A stretch of DNA of 64,000 nt from Desulfovibrio fairfieldensis (lineage in GTDB: Bacteria; Desulfobacterota; Desulfovibrionia; Desulfovibrionales; Desulfovibrionaceae): positions 351,001 through 415,000 of the forward strand of contig NZ_CP014229.1 of NCBI RefSeq assembly GCF_001553605.1, given 5' to 3'. A program made the translations under genes and the position numbers. Under the pieces are notes generated by a model. The model made no database searches, had not been told where the DNA came from, and worked only from the letters and a program-made list of their open reading frames with translations. Shown here one piece after another: positions 1 to 8,556 of this stretch; position 1 is the first letter of the stretch, and each line of letters starts with the position of its first letter.

Positions 1-754
1 CTTCGCGCAGTTCCAGCAGTTCCATGGAAGTGTGCTCGCGCGGACGGGGCAGATTGATGGTGTACTCCGTCTTGATGGTGCCGGGCAGCTTGCCTTCCAT
101 CAGCACGATGCGGTCGCCCAGGAAGAGCGCTTCGTCGATGTTGTTGGTGACGAAGAGCACCGTGCGTTTGTCCTGTTCCCAGATGCGGGCGGTTTCCACC
201 TGCATGTACATGCGGGTCTGGGCGTCGAGCTGGCCGAAGGGTTCGTCCAGAAGCATGACCTTGGGCGAGTTGGCATAGGCCCGTGCGATGCCCACGCGCT
301 GCTTCATGCCGCCCGACAACTGGTGGGGGTAGTGGTTTTCAAAACCTTCCAGGCCCACCATCTTGATGTAATGGTTCGCGATGTTGTGACGCTCGGCCGC
401 GGGCACATTGCGCAGCTTGAGGCCCAGCTCCACGTTGTCGCGCACGGTTTTCCAGGCGAAGAGCATGTAGCTCTGGAAGACGATGCCGCGGTCCGGCCCG
501 GGGCCGGTGATCGGCTCGCCGTCCAGGGTGACGTAGCCCTTGTCCGGGATTTCCAGGCCCGCGATGATCTTCAGCAGGGTGGACTTGCCGCTCTGGCCGG
601 GGCCGAGCACCACCAGGAACTCGTTTTCATAGACGTCCAGGGTAATGTCCTTGATGACCGGCACTTCCTGGTTGCCCTTCTGGATGAAGGTCTTGCTGAT
701 GTCCTCGCAGTGGATTTTCAGAACCGGAGGACATTTGGCGTTCTGTTGGCTCAT
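1..754 (-). CDS. TauT/NitT-type ABC importer ATPase, first of two (3' end cut by the window)
   Basis: Cytoplasmic ATPase of a nitrate/sulfonate/taurine-type importer; about 251 residues are visible and the gene runs off the left edge. The ATG at 754 follows the upstream permease gene closely. Walker A is GPGQSGKST (residues 51-59), the signature is a canonical LSGGM (146-150), and Walker B ends in D170-E171. The H-loop, normally VTHD, reads VTNN, so the switch histidine is Asn204. It is the last visible gene of a leftward operon with two permeases and a second, different ATPase (2458-3213) whose own signature is degenerate, so the two probably work as a heterodimer with unequal ATP sites. A sulfonate such as taurine is the likely substrate because tpa lies nearby, but this is inference; no substrate-binding protein is visible. 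Confidence 0.93.
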   Translation of the reverse strand, partial: MSQQNAKCPPVLKIHCEDISKTFIQKGNQEVPVIKDITLDVYENEFLVVLGPGQSGKSTLLKIIAGLEIPDKGYVTLDGEPITGPGPDRGIVFQSYMLFAWKTVRDNVELGLKLRNVPAAERHNIANHYIKMVGLEGFENHYPHQLSGGMKQRVGIARAYANSPKVMLLDEPFGQLDAQTRMYMQVETARIWEQDKRTVLFVTNNIDEALFLGDRIVLMEGKLPGTIKTEYTINLPRPREHTSMELLELRE

Positions 755-773
755 GTGTCTATCCTTCTGTCGC

Positions 774-1619
774 TTAGACGTTGTCGATGCTGCGCTTCCA
801 GGGGCAGAGCTTGCGCTCGAGAAGGGAGACGCCCAGAGAGCTGATCCAGGCCGCCGCCGCGATGAGCAGCATGCCGCTGAGGACCAGGGAGGGATTGTGC
901 GTGTCCATGCCGCGCTTGATCAGGAAGCCCAGACCGTCGCGGGAGTTCATCAGTTCGGCGGCCAGCACGCAGGTCCAGGCCGCGCTGAGCGAGATCTGCA
1001 GGCCCGCGAAAACCGCCGGAAAGGAGGCCGGGAAGCAGACGTGGAAGATTTCGTCCCGGCGCTTGCCGCCGAGCACGCGGATGACGTCGTACAGGTCCGG
1101 GTCCACCAGGCGCACGCCGTTGTAAGCGTTCAGCAGGCAGGGCACGAAGGTGCCGATGATGATGATGAAGACCTTGGAGAATTCGCCGATGCCGAACCAC
1201 AAAATGGCGATGGACACCCAGGCGATGGGCGGCATGGGCTTGAACAGGTCGAAGAGCGGCTTGACGATGCCGTGGACTGTTTTGTTCAAAGCCATGAACA
1301 GGCCCAAGGGCACGGCCACGACGCTGGCCAGGATAAAGCCGATGATGACGCGCTGGAAGCTGGCCCAGATGTGGCCCCAGAGGTTGGTGCCCGCGAATTT
1401 CATGCCGGTCAGGCGGATCATCTGATCCAGCACCTGGGCGGGCGTGGCCAGGGAGTCGCGGAAGATTTTTTCAGCCGCGGTCCAGTGCCAGAGCGAGAAA
1501 AAGGCCACAATGGACACGCAATACAGGAAGTACGTGTTAGTAATCAGTTTATAGAGCGTAAACCGTCCGCGTTCAGCCGCATGGTCGACGGTTTCGTTGG
1601 CAATGGATGAAGACGCCAT
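774..1619 (-). CDS. ABC importer permease (TauC/SsuC/NrtB type), second of two
   Basis: Inner-membrane permease of the binding-protein-dependent type, 281 residues, with about six hydrophobic segments. A cytoplasmic EAA-like loop (IRVLGGKRRDEIFHVCFPAS) contacts the ATPase. The ATG at 1619 has a GGAGGT ribosome-binding site 6 nt upstream and starts 3 nt after the stop of the other permease, so translation is probably coupled. Family and fold are clear. The substrate is not; taurine or another sulfonate is inferred from the taurine aminotransferase 8 kb away. The two permeases are clearly different proteins rather than a recent duplication, implying a heterodimeric channel, whereas TauC and SsuC normally act as homodimers. 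Confidence 0.93.
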   Translation of the reverse strand: MASSSIANETVDHAAERGRFTLYKLITNTYFLYCVSIVAFFSLWHWTAAEKIFRDSLATPAQVLDQMIRLTGMKFAGTNLWGHIWASFQRVIIGFILASVVAVPLGLFMALNKTVHGIVKPLFDLFKPMPPIAWVSIAILWFGIGEFSKVFIIIIGTFVPCLLNAYNGVRLVDPDLYDVIRVLGGKRRDEIFHVCFPASFPAVFAGLQISLSAAWTCVLAAELMNSRDGLGFLIKRGMDTHNPSLVLSGMLLIAAAAWISSLGVSLLERKLCPWKRSIDNV

Positions 1620-1622
1620 GAA

Positions 1623-2417
1623 TTACCTCCTGATGCCGGCCAGCAGCCTCTTTTCGATATAGTCGATGATGATCCCGATGATGGCGCCGGAAACGCCCAC
1701 GCAGATCATGCCGAGCACGATCAGGTCAGGCCGGGCCACGCGTCCGCCCATGGTGATGAGGAAGCCCAGGCCGGAGTCGGCGGCCAGCAGTTCCGCGCCC
1801 ACCAGGTTGGTCCAGCAGTAGGCCAGAGCAAGCTGGAGCGCGCCGAAAACCATGGGCAGCGAGGACGGGATGCACAACTGGGTGAAAATCTGCCAGTCAT
1901 TGGCCCCGTAGGTTCTGGCCATCTGGATCAGCACCGGGCTGGTCATGCGCACGCCCACGTAGGCGTTGATCACGCAGGGCACAATGCCCGCGATCCAGAT
2001 GATGAACACCTTGCCGGTCAGACCGATGCCGAACCAGAACACGGTGAGGGGAATCCACGCGATGGGCGGGATGGGCCGGATGAGTTCGAAAATGGGGCGG
2101 AACAGGCCTTCGGCCACTTTGAACCAGCCCATGGCCAGGCCCAGGGGCAGGCCCACCAGCAGCGCCAGCACGTAGCCGATGGCGGCTTCCTGCAAGCTGG
2201 TCTTGAAGTGGGTCGCCATCACGGCGCCGTCGGGGTTGGGGTTGGTCAGTTTGTCTATGAAGGCGTCGAAAACCTGGCTGGGAGCGGCCAGCAGAGTCTG
2301 GGGAATCATGCCCGAGCGCACCGCGGTTTCCCAGATAAGGAAAAAGGCGATAATGCTGATATAGGGGAGCGCTCGAAGCAGAGGCGGTTCTTTTACAACG
2401 ACAGTCTGATAAGCCAT
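1623..2417 (-). CDS. ABC importer permease (TauC/SsuC/NrtB type), first of two
   Basis: Inner-membrane permease, 264 residues, BPD_transp_1 fold with about six transmembrane segments. The EAA-like loop is ARTYGANDWQIFTQLCIPSS. The ATG at 2417 is preceded by GGAGGA. The gene sits between the ATPase gene at 2458-3213 and the second permease gene, with 40-nt and 3-nt gaps, so all belong to one leftward operon. Pairing of two unlike permeases with two unlike ATPases is seen in some nitrate/sulfonate-type systems. The transported compound cannot be read from the permease sequence. Confidence 0.93.
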   Translation of the reverse strand: MAYQTVVVKEPPLLRALPYISIIAFFLIWETAVRSGMIPQTLLAAPSQVFDAFIDKLTNPNPDGAVMATHFKTSLQEAAIGYVLALLVGLPLGLAMGWFKVAEGLFRPIFELIRPIPPIAWIPLTVFWFGIGLTGKVFIIWIAGIVPCVINAYVGVRMTSPVLIQMARTYGANDWQIFTQLCIPSSLPMVFGALQLALAYCWTNLVGAELLAADSGLGFLITMGGRVARPDLIVLGMICVGVSGAIIGIIIDYIEKRLLAGIRR

Positions 2418-2457
2418 AACATCCTCCGGGCTGCGTTGGTATGGTCAGGCGCGCGCC

Positions 2458-3213
2458 TCACCACCAGCGGATAAGTTCCGTGACCTGCCTGCGCAGCTCC
2501 ACAAATCTGGGATCAATAAGTTTGCGGGGGCGGGGCAGGTCCACCTGGATTTCCGCCTTGACCTTGGTGGGCTTGTTGGTCAGCACCAGAATGCGTTCGG
2601 CCACGTACACGGCCTCCTCGATATTGTGCGTGACGAAGAGGATGGTGCTGTTCAGCTTTTGCCAGAGATTGACCAGCTCGTCTTCAAGGTAGAAACGCAG
2701 CTTCACGTCCAACTGTCCGTATGGCTCGTCCATGAGCAGCAGATCGGGGTTCACGGCGAAAGCGCGCGACACCGCGATGCGCTGCATCATGCTGGCTGAA
2801 ACCTGGTTGGGATAGAGGTCGGCGCAGGAGGAAAGGCCGACAAGATCCATGATGTCCGAGGCGCGCTGTTCGCGCTCAGCTTTGGGAACCCCTTTGACTT
2901 CCATGCCGTAAGCCACATTTTCGCGCACGGTGCGCCAGGGCAGGCAGGTGGGTTCCTGAAAGACGTAGGCGATGTTGTGTTTTTTGGGATTGGCTTCCTG
3001 CCCGTCGATGAGGATATCGCCCTCCGTGGCGGGCATCAGCTTGGACAGGCAGTTCAGAAATGTGGTCTTACCGCAACCGGTGGGACCGACGATGGCCAGT
3101 AACTCCCCTTTTTTGATGGTGAAGTTGATGCCATCAAGAACGGTGAGAGCGCCAAAACGTTTGGTGAGATTATTCACCCGGATTTTGACGTCAGCTTCTT
3201 CCTGACAGGGCAC
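2458..3213 (-). CDS. TauT/NitT-type ABC importer ATPase with degenerate signature, second of two
   Basis: First gene of the importer operon, 251 residues, starting at GTG 3213 with AAGGAG 7 nt upstream. Walker A is GPTGCGKT (43-50), Walker B ends MDEP, and the H-loop histidine is present (VTHN, His196). The ABC signature, normally LSGGQ, reads VSASM (138-142): both glycines that cradle the ATP gamma-phosphate are changed. Combined with the partner ATPase, which keeps LSGGM but lacks the H-loop histidine, this predicts one canonical and one degenerate composite ATP site. Whether the protein hydrolyses ATP alone is unknown. Confidence 0.93.
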   Translation of the reverse strand: MPCQEEADVKIRVNNLTKRFGALTVLDGINFTIKKGELLAIVGPTGCGKTTFLNCLSKLMPATEGDILIDGQEANPKKHNIAYVFQEPTCLPWRTVRENVAYGMEVKGVPKAEREQRASDIMDLVGLSSCADLYPNQVSASMMQRIAVSRAFAVNPDLLLMDEPYGQLDVKLRFYLEDELVNLWQKLNSTILFVTHNIEEAVYVAERILVLTNKPTKVKAEIQVDLPRPRKLIDPRFVELRRQVTELIRWW

Positions 3214-3431
3214 TGGCAGCTCCTTGCGTTGACGTGAGGGACTCCGTGGGACTCCTTTGTGAACCCCGGTTGGGGTTTTGCCTCAAACCGGTAAGCTGTA
3301 AACTAAGAAAGAGTAAAATTTCACTATACGTACTTCTACCGCGTCCATATCCCCGGCATAGGGGGCGCGACGGGCGCGGAAGTGCCCGTTGCAACGCGGC
3401 GATGCCTTTATTTCCCTTGTCAGATGGGAAC

Positions 3432-3460
3432 AACATACGGGTTTATTTGAGCATTGTCAC
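3432..3460 (-). promoter_or_regulatory. Candidate sigma-70 promoter of the ABC importer operon
   Basis: On the minus strand GTGACA and TATGTT are separated by 17 bp, about 220 nt before the GTG of the first ATPase gene. It is the best sigma-70-like match in the 369-bp gap between pntB and the importer (3214-3582). No operator or riboswitch is obvious in the rest of that gap. This is a sequence match only. Confidence 0.4.
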
Positions 3461-3540
3461 CTCTCTTTGGGTTTTTGCAGAAAAATTTGTGAAAGATGGC
3501 ACATGTTTTATGACGCCATTGCGGCCGTGCCAGCCGCGAG

Positions 3541-3566
3541 GGCGGAGCGGCATCTGCCGCTCCGCC
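3541..3566. terminator. Stem-loop after pntB
   Basis: A perfect 11-bp GC-rich stem (GGCGGAGCGGC / GCCGCTCCGCC) with a 4-nt loop lies 16 nt past the pntB stop codon. It has no T-run on either side, so it may be an RNA 3'-end stabiliser or a weak terminator that separates pntB from the importer operon. Confidence 0.45.
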
Positions 3567-3582
3567 ATTGATCCTGTTTGTG

Positions 3583-6500
3583 TCAGCGCGCCATGGCCAG
3601 CAGCTTGTCCAGGCTGGCTCCGGCGTCGCCCAGCAGCAAGGTGACGCCGGGCTTGGTATAGAGGGGGTTGTCCACGCCCGCGTAACCGGGCTTTTCGTCA
3701 TAGTTGCAGATGATCACGGCCTTGGCCCTGTCCGCTTCCAGAATGGGCATGCCGTAAATGGGGGTGCCTTCGGCGGTGTTGGCCGCCGGGTTGACCACGT
3801 CGTTGGCGCCCACAATGATCACCAGATCCGCGTCCGCGAACATGGGATTGACCGTGTCCATTTCCAGCAGATGCTCGTAATCCACATTGGCTTCGGCCAG
3901 AAGCACGTTCATATGGCCGGGCATGCGGCCCGCCACGGGATGGATGGCGTAATTGACCGTGGCGCCGCGTTCCTCCAGCACATCGGCCAGTTGCTTGACC
4001 TTGTGCTGGGCCTGGGCCAGGGCCATGCCGTAGCCGGGCACGATGATCACGTTCTTGGCGGTCTTGAGCGCCTGTGTGGCGTCCTGGGCTTCCGCCTTTT
4101 CCGACGCCGCCTCGGCAGACGCGGCGGGCGCCGCGCCCGATGCGAGCTTGACCAGGTTGCCCACGGTCTGGGCGGCGTCGCCCAGCATCATGATTACGCC
4201 GGGCTTGGTGTAAAGCGGGTTGTCCACGCCCGCGTAACCGGGCTTTTCATCATAGTTGCAGATGATCACGGCCTTGGCCCTGTCCGCTTCCAGAATGGGC
4301 ATGCCGTAAATAGGGGTGCCTTCGGCGGTGTTGGCCGCCGGGTTGACCACGTCGTTTGCGCCCACGATGACCACCAGATCCGCGTCCGCGAACATGGGAT
4401 TGACCGTGTCCATTTCCAGCAGATGCTCGTAATCCACGTTGGCCTCGGCCAGGAGCACGTTCATGTGGCCGGGCATGCGGCCCGCCACGGGATGGATGGC
4501 GTAGTCGACTTCGGCGCCGCGTTCTTCCAGCGCGTCGGCCAGTTGCTTGACCTTGTGCTGGGCCTGGGCCAGGGCCATGCCGTAGCCGGGCACGATGATC
4601 ACCTTCTTGGCCGTGGTCAGCAGGCGGGCGGCCTCCGAGTCGGCGTCTTTGGCGGGCTCGGCCTGGGCGGCGGCAGCGGAAGCGGGAACCTGTCCGGCGG
4701 CGTAACCGGCCAGCGCGCCCACGGTCTGGGCGGCGTCGCCCAGCATCATGATTACGCCGGGCTTGGTGTAAAGCGGGTTGTCCACACCGGCGTAACCGGG
4801 CTTTTCATCGTAGTTGCAGACGATCACGGCCTTGGCCTTGTCCACTTCCAGAATGGGCATGCCGTAAATGGGGGTGCCTTCGGCGGTGTTGGCCGCCGGG
4901 TTGACCACGTCGTTGGCGCCGATGATGATGGCCAGATCGGCATCCGGGAACATGGGATTGACCGTGTCCATTTCCAGCAGGTGCTCGTAATCCACATTGG
5001 CTTCGGCCAGGAGCACGTTCATATGGCCGGGCATGCGGCCCGCCACGGGATGGATGGCGTAATTGACCTTGGCGCCTCTGGCCTCCAGGGCGTCGGCCAG
5101 TTGCTTGACCTTGTGCTGGGCCTGGGCCAGGGCCATGCCGTAGCCGGGCACAATGATCACGTTCTTGGCCGTGGTCAGCAGTCGGGCGGCCTCGGCGGCG
5201 GTATCCGCAGCGCCCGTTTCGGCCGGAGCGGCGGCTGCGGAAGCGGGAGCCTGTCCGGCAGCGTAACCGGCCAGCGCGCCCACGGTCTTGGCCGCGTCGC
5301 CCAGCAGCATGTACACGCCGGGCTTGGTGTAAAGCGGGTTGGGCACCCCGGCGTAGCCGGGCTTTTCATCATAGTTGCAGATGATCACGGCCTTGGCCTT
5401 GTCCGCTTCCAGAATGGGCATGCCGTAAATGGGGGTGCCTTCGGCGGTGTTGGCCGCCGGGTTGACCACGTCGTTTGCGCCCACGATGACCACCAGATCC
5501 GCGTCCGCGAACATGGGATTGACCGTGTCCATTTCCAGCAGGTGCTCGTAATCCACATTGGCTTCGGCCAGAAGCACGTTCATGTGGCCGGGCATGCGGC
5601 CCGCCACGGGATGAATGGCGTAATTGACCTTGGCGCCTCTGGCTTCCAGGGCGTCGGCCAGCTGTTTGACCTTGTGCTGGGCCTGGGCCAGGGCCATGCC
5701 GTAGCCGGGTACGATGATCACGTTCTTGGCCGTGGTCAGCAGCTTGGCGATTTCAGCGTCCTTCTGCGCGGCGGCCTGAGCGGGCTGCGCGGCCTTGGGG
5801 GTCTGGGACGCGGGCGCTTTGGCGGCGGCTGCCGCCCGGACGCCGGATTTGCCGGCCACGGAGGATTGGCCCAGCAGGATGGGCATCAGCTTGCGGTTCA
5901 TGGCCTTGCACATGACGCGGGTGAGCATCAGACCGGCGGAACCCACAATGCCGCCCACGGCGATGAGCAGCGGGTCGGACACGGCGAAACCGGCGATGGC
6001 GCAGGAAATGCCGCCCATGGAGTTGAGCAGGGAAATGGTGATGGGCATGTCCGCGCCGCCTACCCGGATGGTGAAGACGATGCCGAACAGCGCGCCGGTG
6101 GCGAACATCACAAAGATGAAGAACCAGGGAAGGAACGTCGGCGCAATGTTGTAAATGCACAGGGCAACGAGCATGATGCCCAGCAGGATGTTGATGATCC
6201 GGCTGTGGTTGGAGAGCACGATGGGCCGCTGCGGCAGCAGCTGGTGCAGTTTGCCCGCCGCCACAAAGGAGCCCGCGATGGTCGTCATGCCCGAGCAGAG
6301 AGCGAGACAGGCGTCAATGCGATGGAATGCGGAGGGCGTGCCCACATCCGTCAGCATGATCAGGCCCACCAGGGCCGCGGCGCCGCCGCCGAAGCCGTGC
6401 AGGAAGGCCACCAGCTGGGGCATCTGGATCATCTTGACCTTGTTGGACAGGAACAGGCCGAAGGCCGTGCCCAATGCTATCGCCACCCAGAGGGTCGGAG

Positions 6501-6669
6501 AGCCGAGCGAATTGTCCTTGTACATGGTGATGAGAATGGCGCAGGCCATGGCCGCGGCGCTGAGGATATTGCCGCGCACGGCCGTCTTGACGTTGCTCAT
6601 CAGGTTCAGGCCGTACAGGATGGCCAGAGCAAGTACGGCGGCAATGACGTTGTAAAGTAAGGTGCTCAT
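3583..6669 (-). CDS. pntB: NAD(P) transhydrogenase subunit beta with four tandem NADP(H)-binding domains
   Basis: Beta subunit of the proton-translocating transhydrogenase, which couples proton flow to hydride transfer between NAD(H) and NADP(H). It has 1028 residues; ordinary PntB has about 460-480. Residues 1 to about 285 are the membrane domain II, with multiple hydrophobic helices. Then follow four consecutive copies of the NADP(H)-binding domain III. Each has the Rossmann-type motif VPGYGMALAQAQ (first Gly at 322, 509, 695 and 879), the GANDVVNPAA segment and the YAGV-NPLY segment. Copies repeat every 184-187 residues and are joined by Ala/Pro-rich linkers of about 20-30 residues. All four keep the nucleotide-binding motifs; the linkers have diverged while the domains stay almost identical. 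It is the last gene of pntAA-pntAB-pntB. An artefact is unlikely because the linkers differ in length and sequence. Confidence 0.96.
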   Translation of the reverse strand: MSTLLYNVIAAVLALAILYGLNLMSNVKTAVRGNILSAAAMACAILITMYKDNSLGSPTLWVAIALGTAFGLFLSNKVKMIQMPQLVAFLHGFGGGAAALVGLIMLTDVGTPSAFHRIDACLALCSGMTTIAGSFVAAGKLHQLLPQRPIVLSNHSRIINILLGIMLVALCIYNIAPTFLPWFFIFVMFATGALFGIVFTIRVGGADMPITISLLNSMGGISCAIAGFAVSDPLLIAVGGIVGSAGLMLTRVMCKAMNRKLMPILLGQSSVAGKSGVRAAAAAKAPASQTPKAAQPAQAAAQKDAEIAKLLTTAKNVIIVPGYGMALAQAQHKVKQLADALEARGAKVNYAIHPVAGRMPGHMNVLLAEANVDYEHLLEMDTVNPMFADADLVVIVGANDVVNPAANTAEGTPIYGMPILEADKAKAVIICNYDEKPGYAGVPNPLYTKPGVYMLLGDAAKTVGALAGYAAGQAPASAAAAPAETGAADTAAEAARLLTTAKNVIIVPGYGMALAQAQHKVKQLADALEARGAKVNYAIHPVAGRMPGHMNVLLAEANVDYEHLLEMDTVNPMFPDADLAIIIGANDVVNPAANTAEGTPIYGMPILEVDKAKAVIVCNYDEKPGYAGVDNPLYTKPGVIMMLGDAAQTVGALAGYAAGQVPASAAAAQAEPAKDADSEAARLLTTAKKVIIVPGYGMALAQAQHKVKQLADALEERGAEVDYAIHPVAGRMPGHMNVLLAEANVDYEHLLEMDTVNPMFADADLVVIVGANDVVNPAANTAEGTPIYGMPILEADRAKAVIICNYDEKPGYAGVDNPLYTKPGVIMMLGDAAQTVGNLVKLASGAAPAASAEAASEKAEAQDATQALKTAKNVIIVPGYGMALAQAQHKVKQLADVLEERGATVNYAIHPVAGRMPGHMNVLLAEANVDYEHLLEMDTVNPMFADADLVIIVGANDVVNPAANTAEGTPIYGMPILEADRAKAVIICNYDEKPGYAGVDNPLYTKPGVTLLLGDAGASLDKLLAMAR

Positions 6670-6727
6670 TTCGCAGACAACTCTCTATTTTTCAGGGGTC
6701 ATTCGGGACGGCGGCGAAAAGAGTCCG

Positions 6728-7003
6728 CTAGCGCTTTTTCCCCGCGATCATCTTCAACATCTTGTGGGTGATGTCGAAGCCGCCAAAAACGTTGGTGACG
6801 GCCAGCGCGATGCCGCAGCCGCCCAGGAACGCGCCCAGGGGGGTGGTGGCAAGATGGGTGGCCGTCAGGGCGCCCAGAATGATGACCCCGTCGAGCGCAT
6901 TCATGCTGGACATCAACGGCGTATGCAAAAGGCTGGGAATATGGCTGAGTACCTTGTAGCCGATGACCAGCGCGGCAACAAAGACCAGTAAAAGAATGAA
7001 CAT
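6728..7003 (-). CDS. pntAB: NAD(P) transhydrogenase subunit alpha, membrane part
   Basis: Small membrane subunit of 91 residues that supplies the alpha-side helices of domain II. Segments such as MFILLLVFVAALVIGYKVL and the conserved GVIILGALTATHLA / LGGCGIALAVTNVFGGF stretches form about three transmembrane helices. The ATG at 7003 is preferred over an in-frame TTG two codons earlier. It lies between pntAA and pntB in the order typical of bacteria whose alpha subunit is split in two. It is present once, in contrast to the four domain III copies of PntB. Confidence 0.93.
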   Translation of the reverse strand: MFILLLVFVAALVIGYKVLSHIPSLLHTPLMSSMNALDGVIILGALTATHLATTPLGAFLGGCGIALAVTNVFGGFDITHKMLKMIAGKKR

Positions 7004-7097
7004 GCTCAAGAGGGCTGCCTCCGCAAGTTAAAAATCTCACCGTAAACGCGGATCAGGGGAGCGCGCGGCCAAGGGGCCGCGCGCTCCTCCGCAATGC

Positions 7098-8267
7098 CTA
7101 CAGACCGGCTTCTTTGGCGCCGGCGTGGACGATTTCCTTGTTGATCGTGGTCAGCGAGGAAGCCACGATGGGATCGTTGCGATCCAGCACGATCTTGCCG
7201 TCCTTGGCCAGGAAGGCAAGCAGGTTGTAGATGTTGTGGGCGAACATCCAGGTGGAGCTGGTGGGCATCATGCCGGGGATGTTCTTGATGCCGCTGATGG
7301 TCACGCCGTAGGCCGTGATTTCCTCGCCGGCCTTGGTCAGGGCGCAGTTGCCGCCCTGGTCGATGGCCACGTCCACGATGACGGAACCGGGGGCCATGGA
7401 TTTGACCATTTCCTCGGTGATCAGCACCGGGGCCAGCTTGCCGGGGATCAGCGCGGTGAGGATCACCATGTCGGCGTCCTTGATGACCGGCTTGATGGCC
7501 TCGATTTCCTTGGCCAGCCATTCGTCGGGCAGGCGCTGGGCGTAGCCGCCCTCGCCGACGGCCACGTTGGCGGGCACGCCGGTGTCGAAAGCCTTGGCGC
7601 CCAGCGACTTGGCCTGTTCGGCGGCGTCGGGACGGATGTCGATGGCGGTGACCACGGCGCCCAGGCGTTTGGCGGTGGCCACGGCCTGCAGGCCGGCCAC
7701 GCCGGTGCCGATGACCACGACGTTGGCGGGCTTGATCACGCCCACGGCGGTGCCGACCATGGGCATGAACTTGCTCATGTAGTTGGCGGCCATGAGCACG
7801 CTCTTATATCCGGCCACGGTGCTCATGGAGGTCAGGGCGTCCATGCTCTGGGCGCGGGAAATACGCGGAATGCCGTCGAGGGTCAGGCTGATGCAGCCGG
7901 TGTCGCGAAGCTTTTTCATGGGTTCGCGGTTCACCGGGGCGGCGGGATGCAGGAAGGTGATCAGGTACTGCCCGTCGCGCAGCATGTCGCTTTCGTGCTT
8001 GTTCACGTCCTTGTTGAACAGGGGCTCCTTCACCTTGAGGATGACGTCGGCTTTGGCGAAGACTTCTTCCGCGCCGTCAACCATGGTCGCGCCGGCGGCC
8101 ACATATTCGTCATCGGAGAAGAACGAGCCGTCGCCGGCCGTTTTCTGCACGAGCACGGTGGCGCCTTCGGCGACCATCTTTTTCACAGTCTCGGGGGTGG
8201 AGGAAACGCGGCCTTCGCCGGGCATGATTTCTTTGGGAACACCGATGGTCATACCTGAAAATTTCAT
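7098..8267 (-). CDS. pntAA: NAD(P) transhydrogenase subunit alpha, NAD(H)-binding part
   Basis: Soluble domain I of the transhydrogenase, 389 residues, which binds NAD(H) and exchanges hydride with domain III of PntB. It starts IGVPKEIMPGEGRVSSTPETV as in the alanine dehydrogenase/PntA family and carries a GTGVAGLQAVATAKRLGA dinucleotide fold near the middle. The ATG at 8267 has AAGGAG 9 nt upstream. Alanine dehydrogenase is related, and would suit a taurine pathway that makes alanine, but the adjacent pntAB and pntB genes make the transhydrogenase assignment firm. There is one copy only, so four domain III modules would share each domain I. Confidence 0.95.
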   Translation of the reverse strand: MKFSGMTIGVPKEIMPGEGRVSSTPETVKKMVAEGATVLVQKTAGDGSFFSDDEYVAAGATMVDGAEEVFAKADVILKVKEPLFNKDVNKHESDMLRDGQYLITFLHPAAPVNREPMKKLRDTGCISLTLDGIPRISRAQSMDALTSMSTVAGYKSVLMAANYMSKFMPMVGTAVGVIKPANVVVIGTGVAGLQAVATAKRLGAVVTAIDIRPDAAEQAKSLGAKAFDTGVPANVAVGEGGYAQRLPDEWLAKEIEAIKPVIKDADMVILTALIPGKLAPVLITEEMVKSMAPGSVIVDVAIDQGGNCALTKAGEEITAYGVTISGIKNIPGMMPTSSTWMFAHNIYNLLAFLAKDGKIVLDRNDPIVASSLTTINKEIVHAGAKEAGL

Positions 8268-8416
8268 GGATGCTACTCCTTAATACGTTGGAAGTGCTGA
8301 TGGTATGGAGCTTCCCTACAGGCCGCCTCGGGCCAGGGCGGGGCACACTTCCGCCTGAACCTGTGGAGGCTGCCGCAAGACAACCGGGCGAATCGCCGGC
8401 TTGTTGCCGATGTTGC

Positions 8417-8463
8417 AAAAAAGGGGACATGCCGGGCGGGGATGAACTCCCGGGCATGTCCCC
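8417..8463 (-). terminator. Rho-independent terminator of tpa
   Basis: On the minus strand an 11-bp GC-rich stem (GGGGACATGCC / GGCATGTCCCC) is followed by TTTTTT. It lies about 95 nt beyond the tpa stop and before pntAA, so tpa is probably transcribed separately from pntAA, which would then have its own promoter between 8268 and 8416. Confidence 0.8.
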
Positions 8464-8556
8464 CGTTTCAGGACGGTTCCGCGCCTGGCGGCGGGAACGG
8501 CCTTCTACGCTGCTCCGCGCTCCGTGAGGAACGCGGCGGACATGCGATAATCCGTG

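Noticed and set aside
3481-3540. Sigma-54 promoter before the ABC importer
   Set aside because: TGGCAC occurs on both strands here but no TTGC follows at the required spacing; the sigma-70-like match at 3432 is better.
3568-6660. A 1030-codon open frame antisense to pntB
   Set aside because: It mirrors the four-fold domain repeats of pntB on the other strand; composition (Gly/His/Val-rich) is that of a high-GC shadow frame, with no recognisable domain.
7098-8267. Alanine dehydrogenase to recycle the alanine made by Tpa
   Set aside because: The protein belongs to the same superfamily, but linkage to pntAB and pntB makes it the transhydrogenase alpha subunit.
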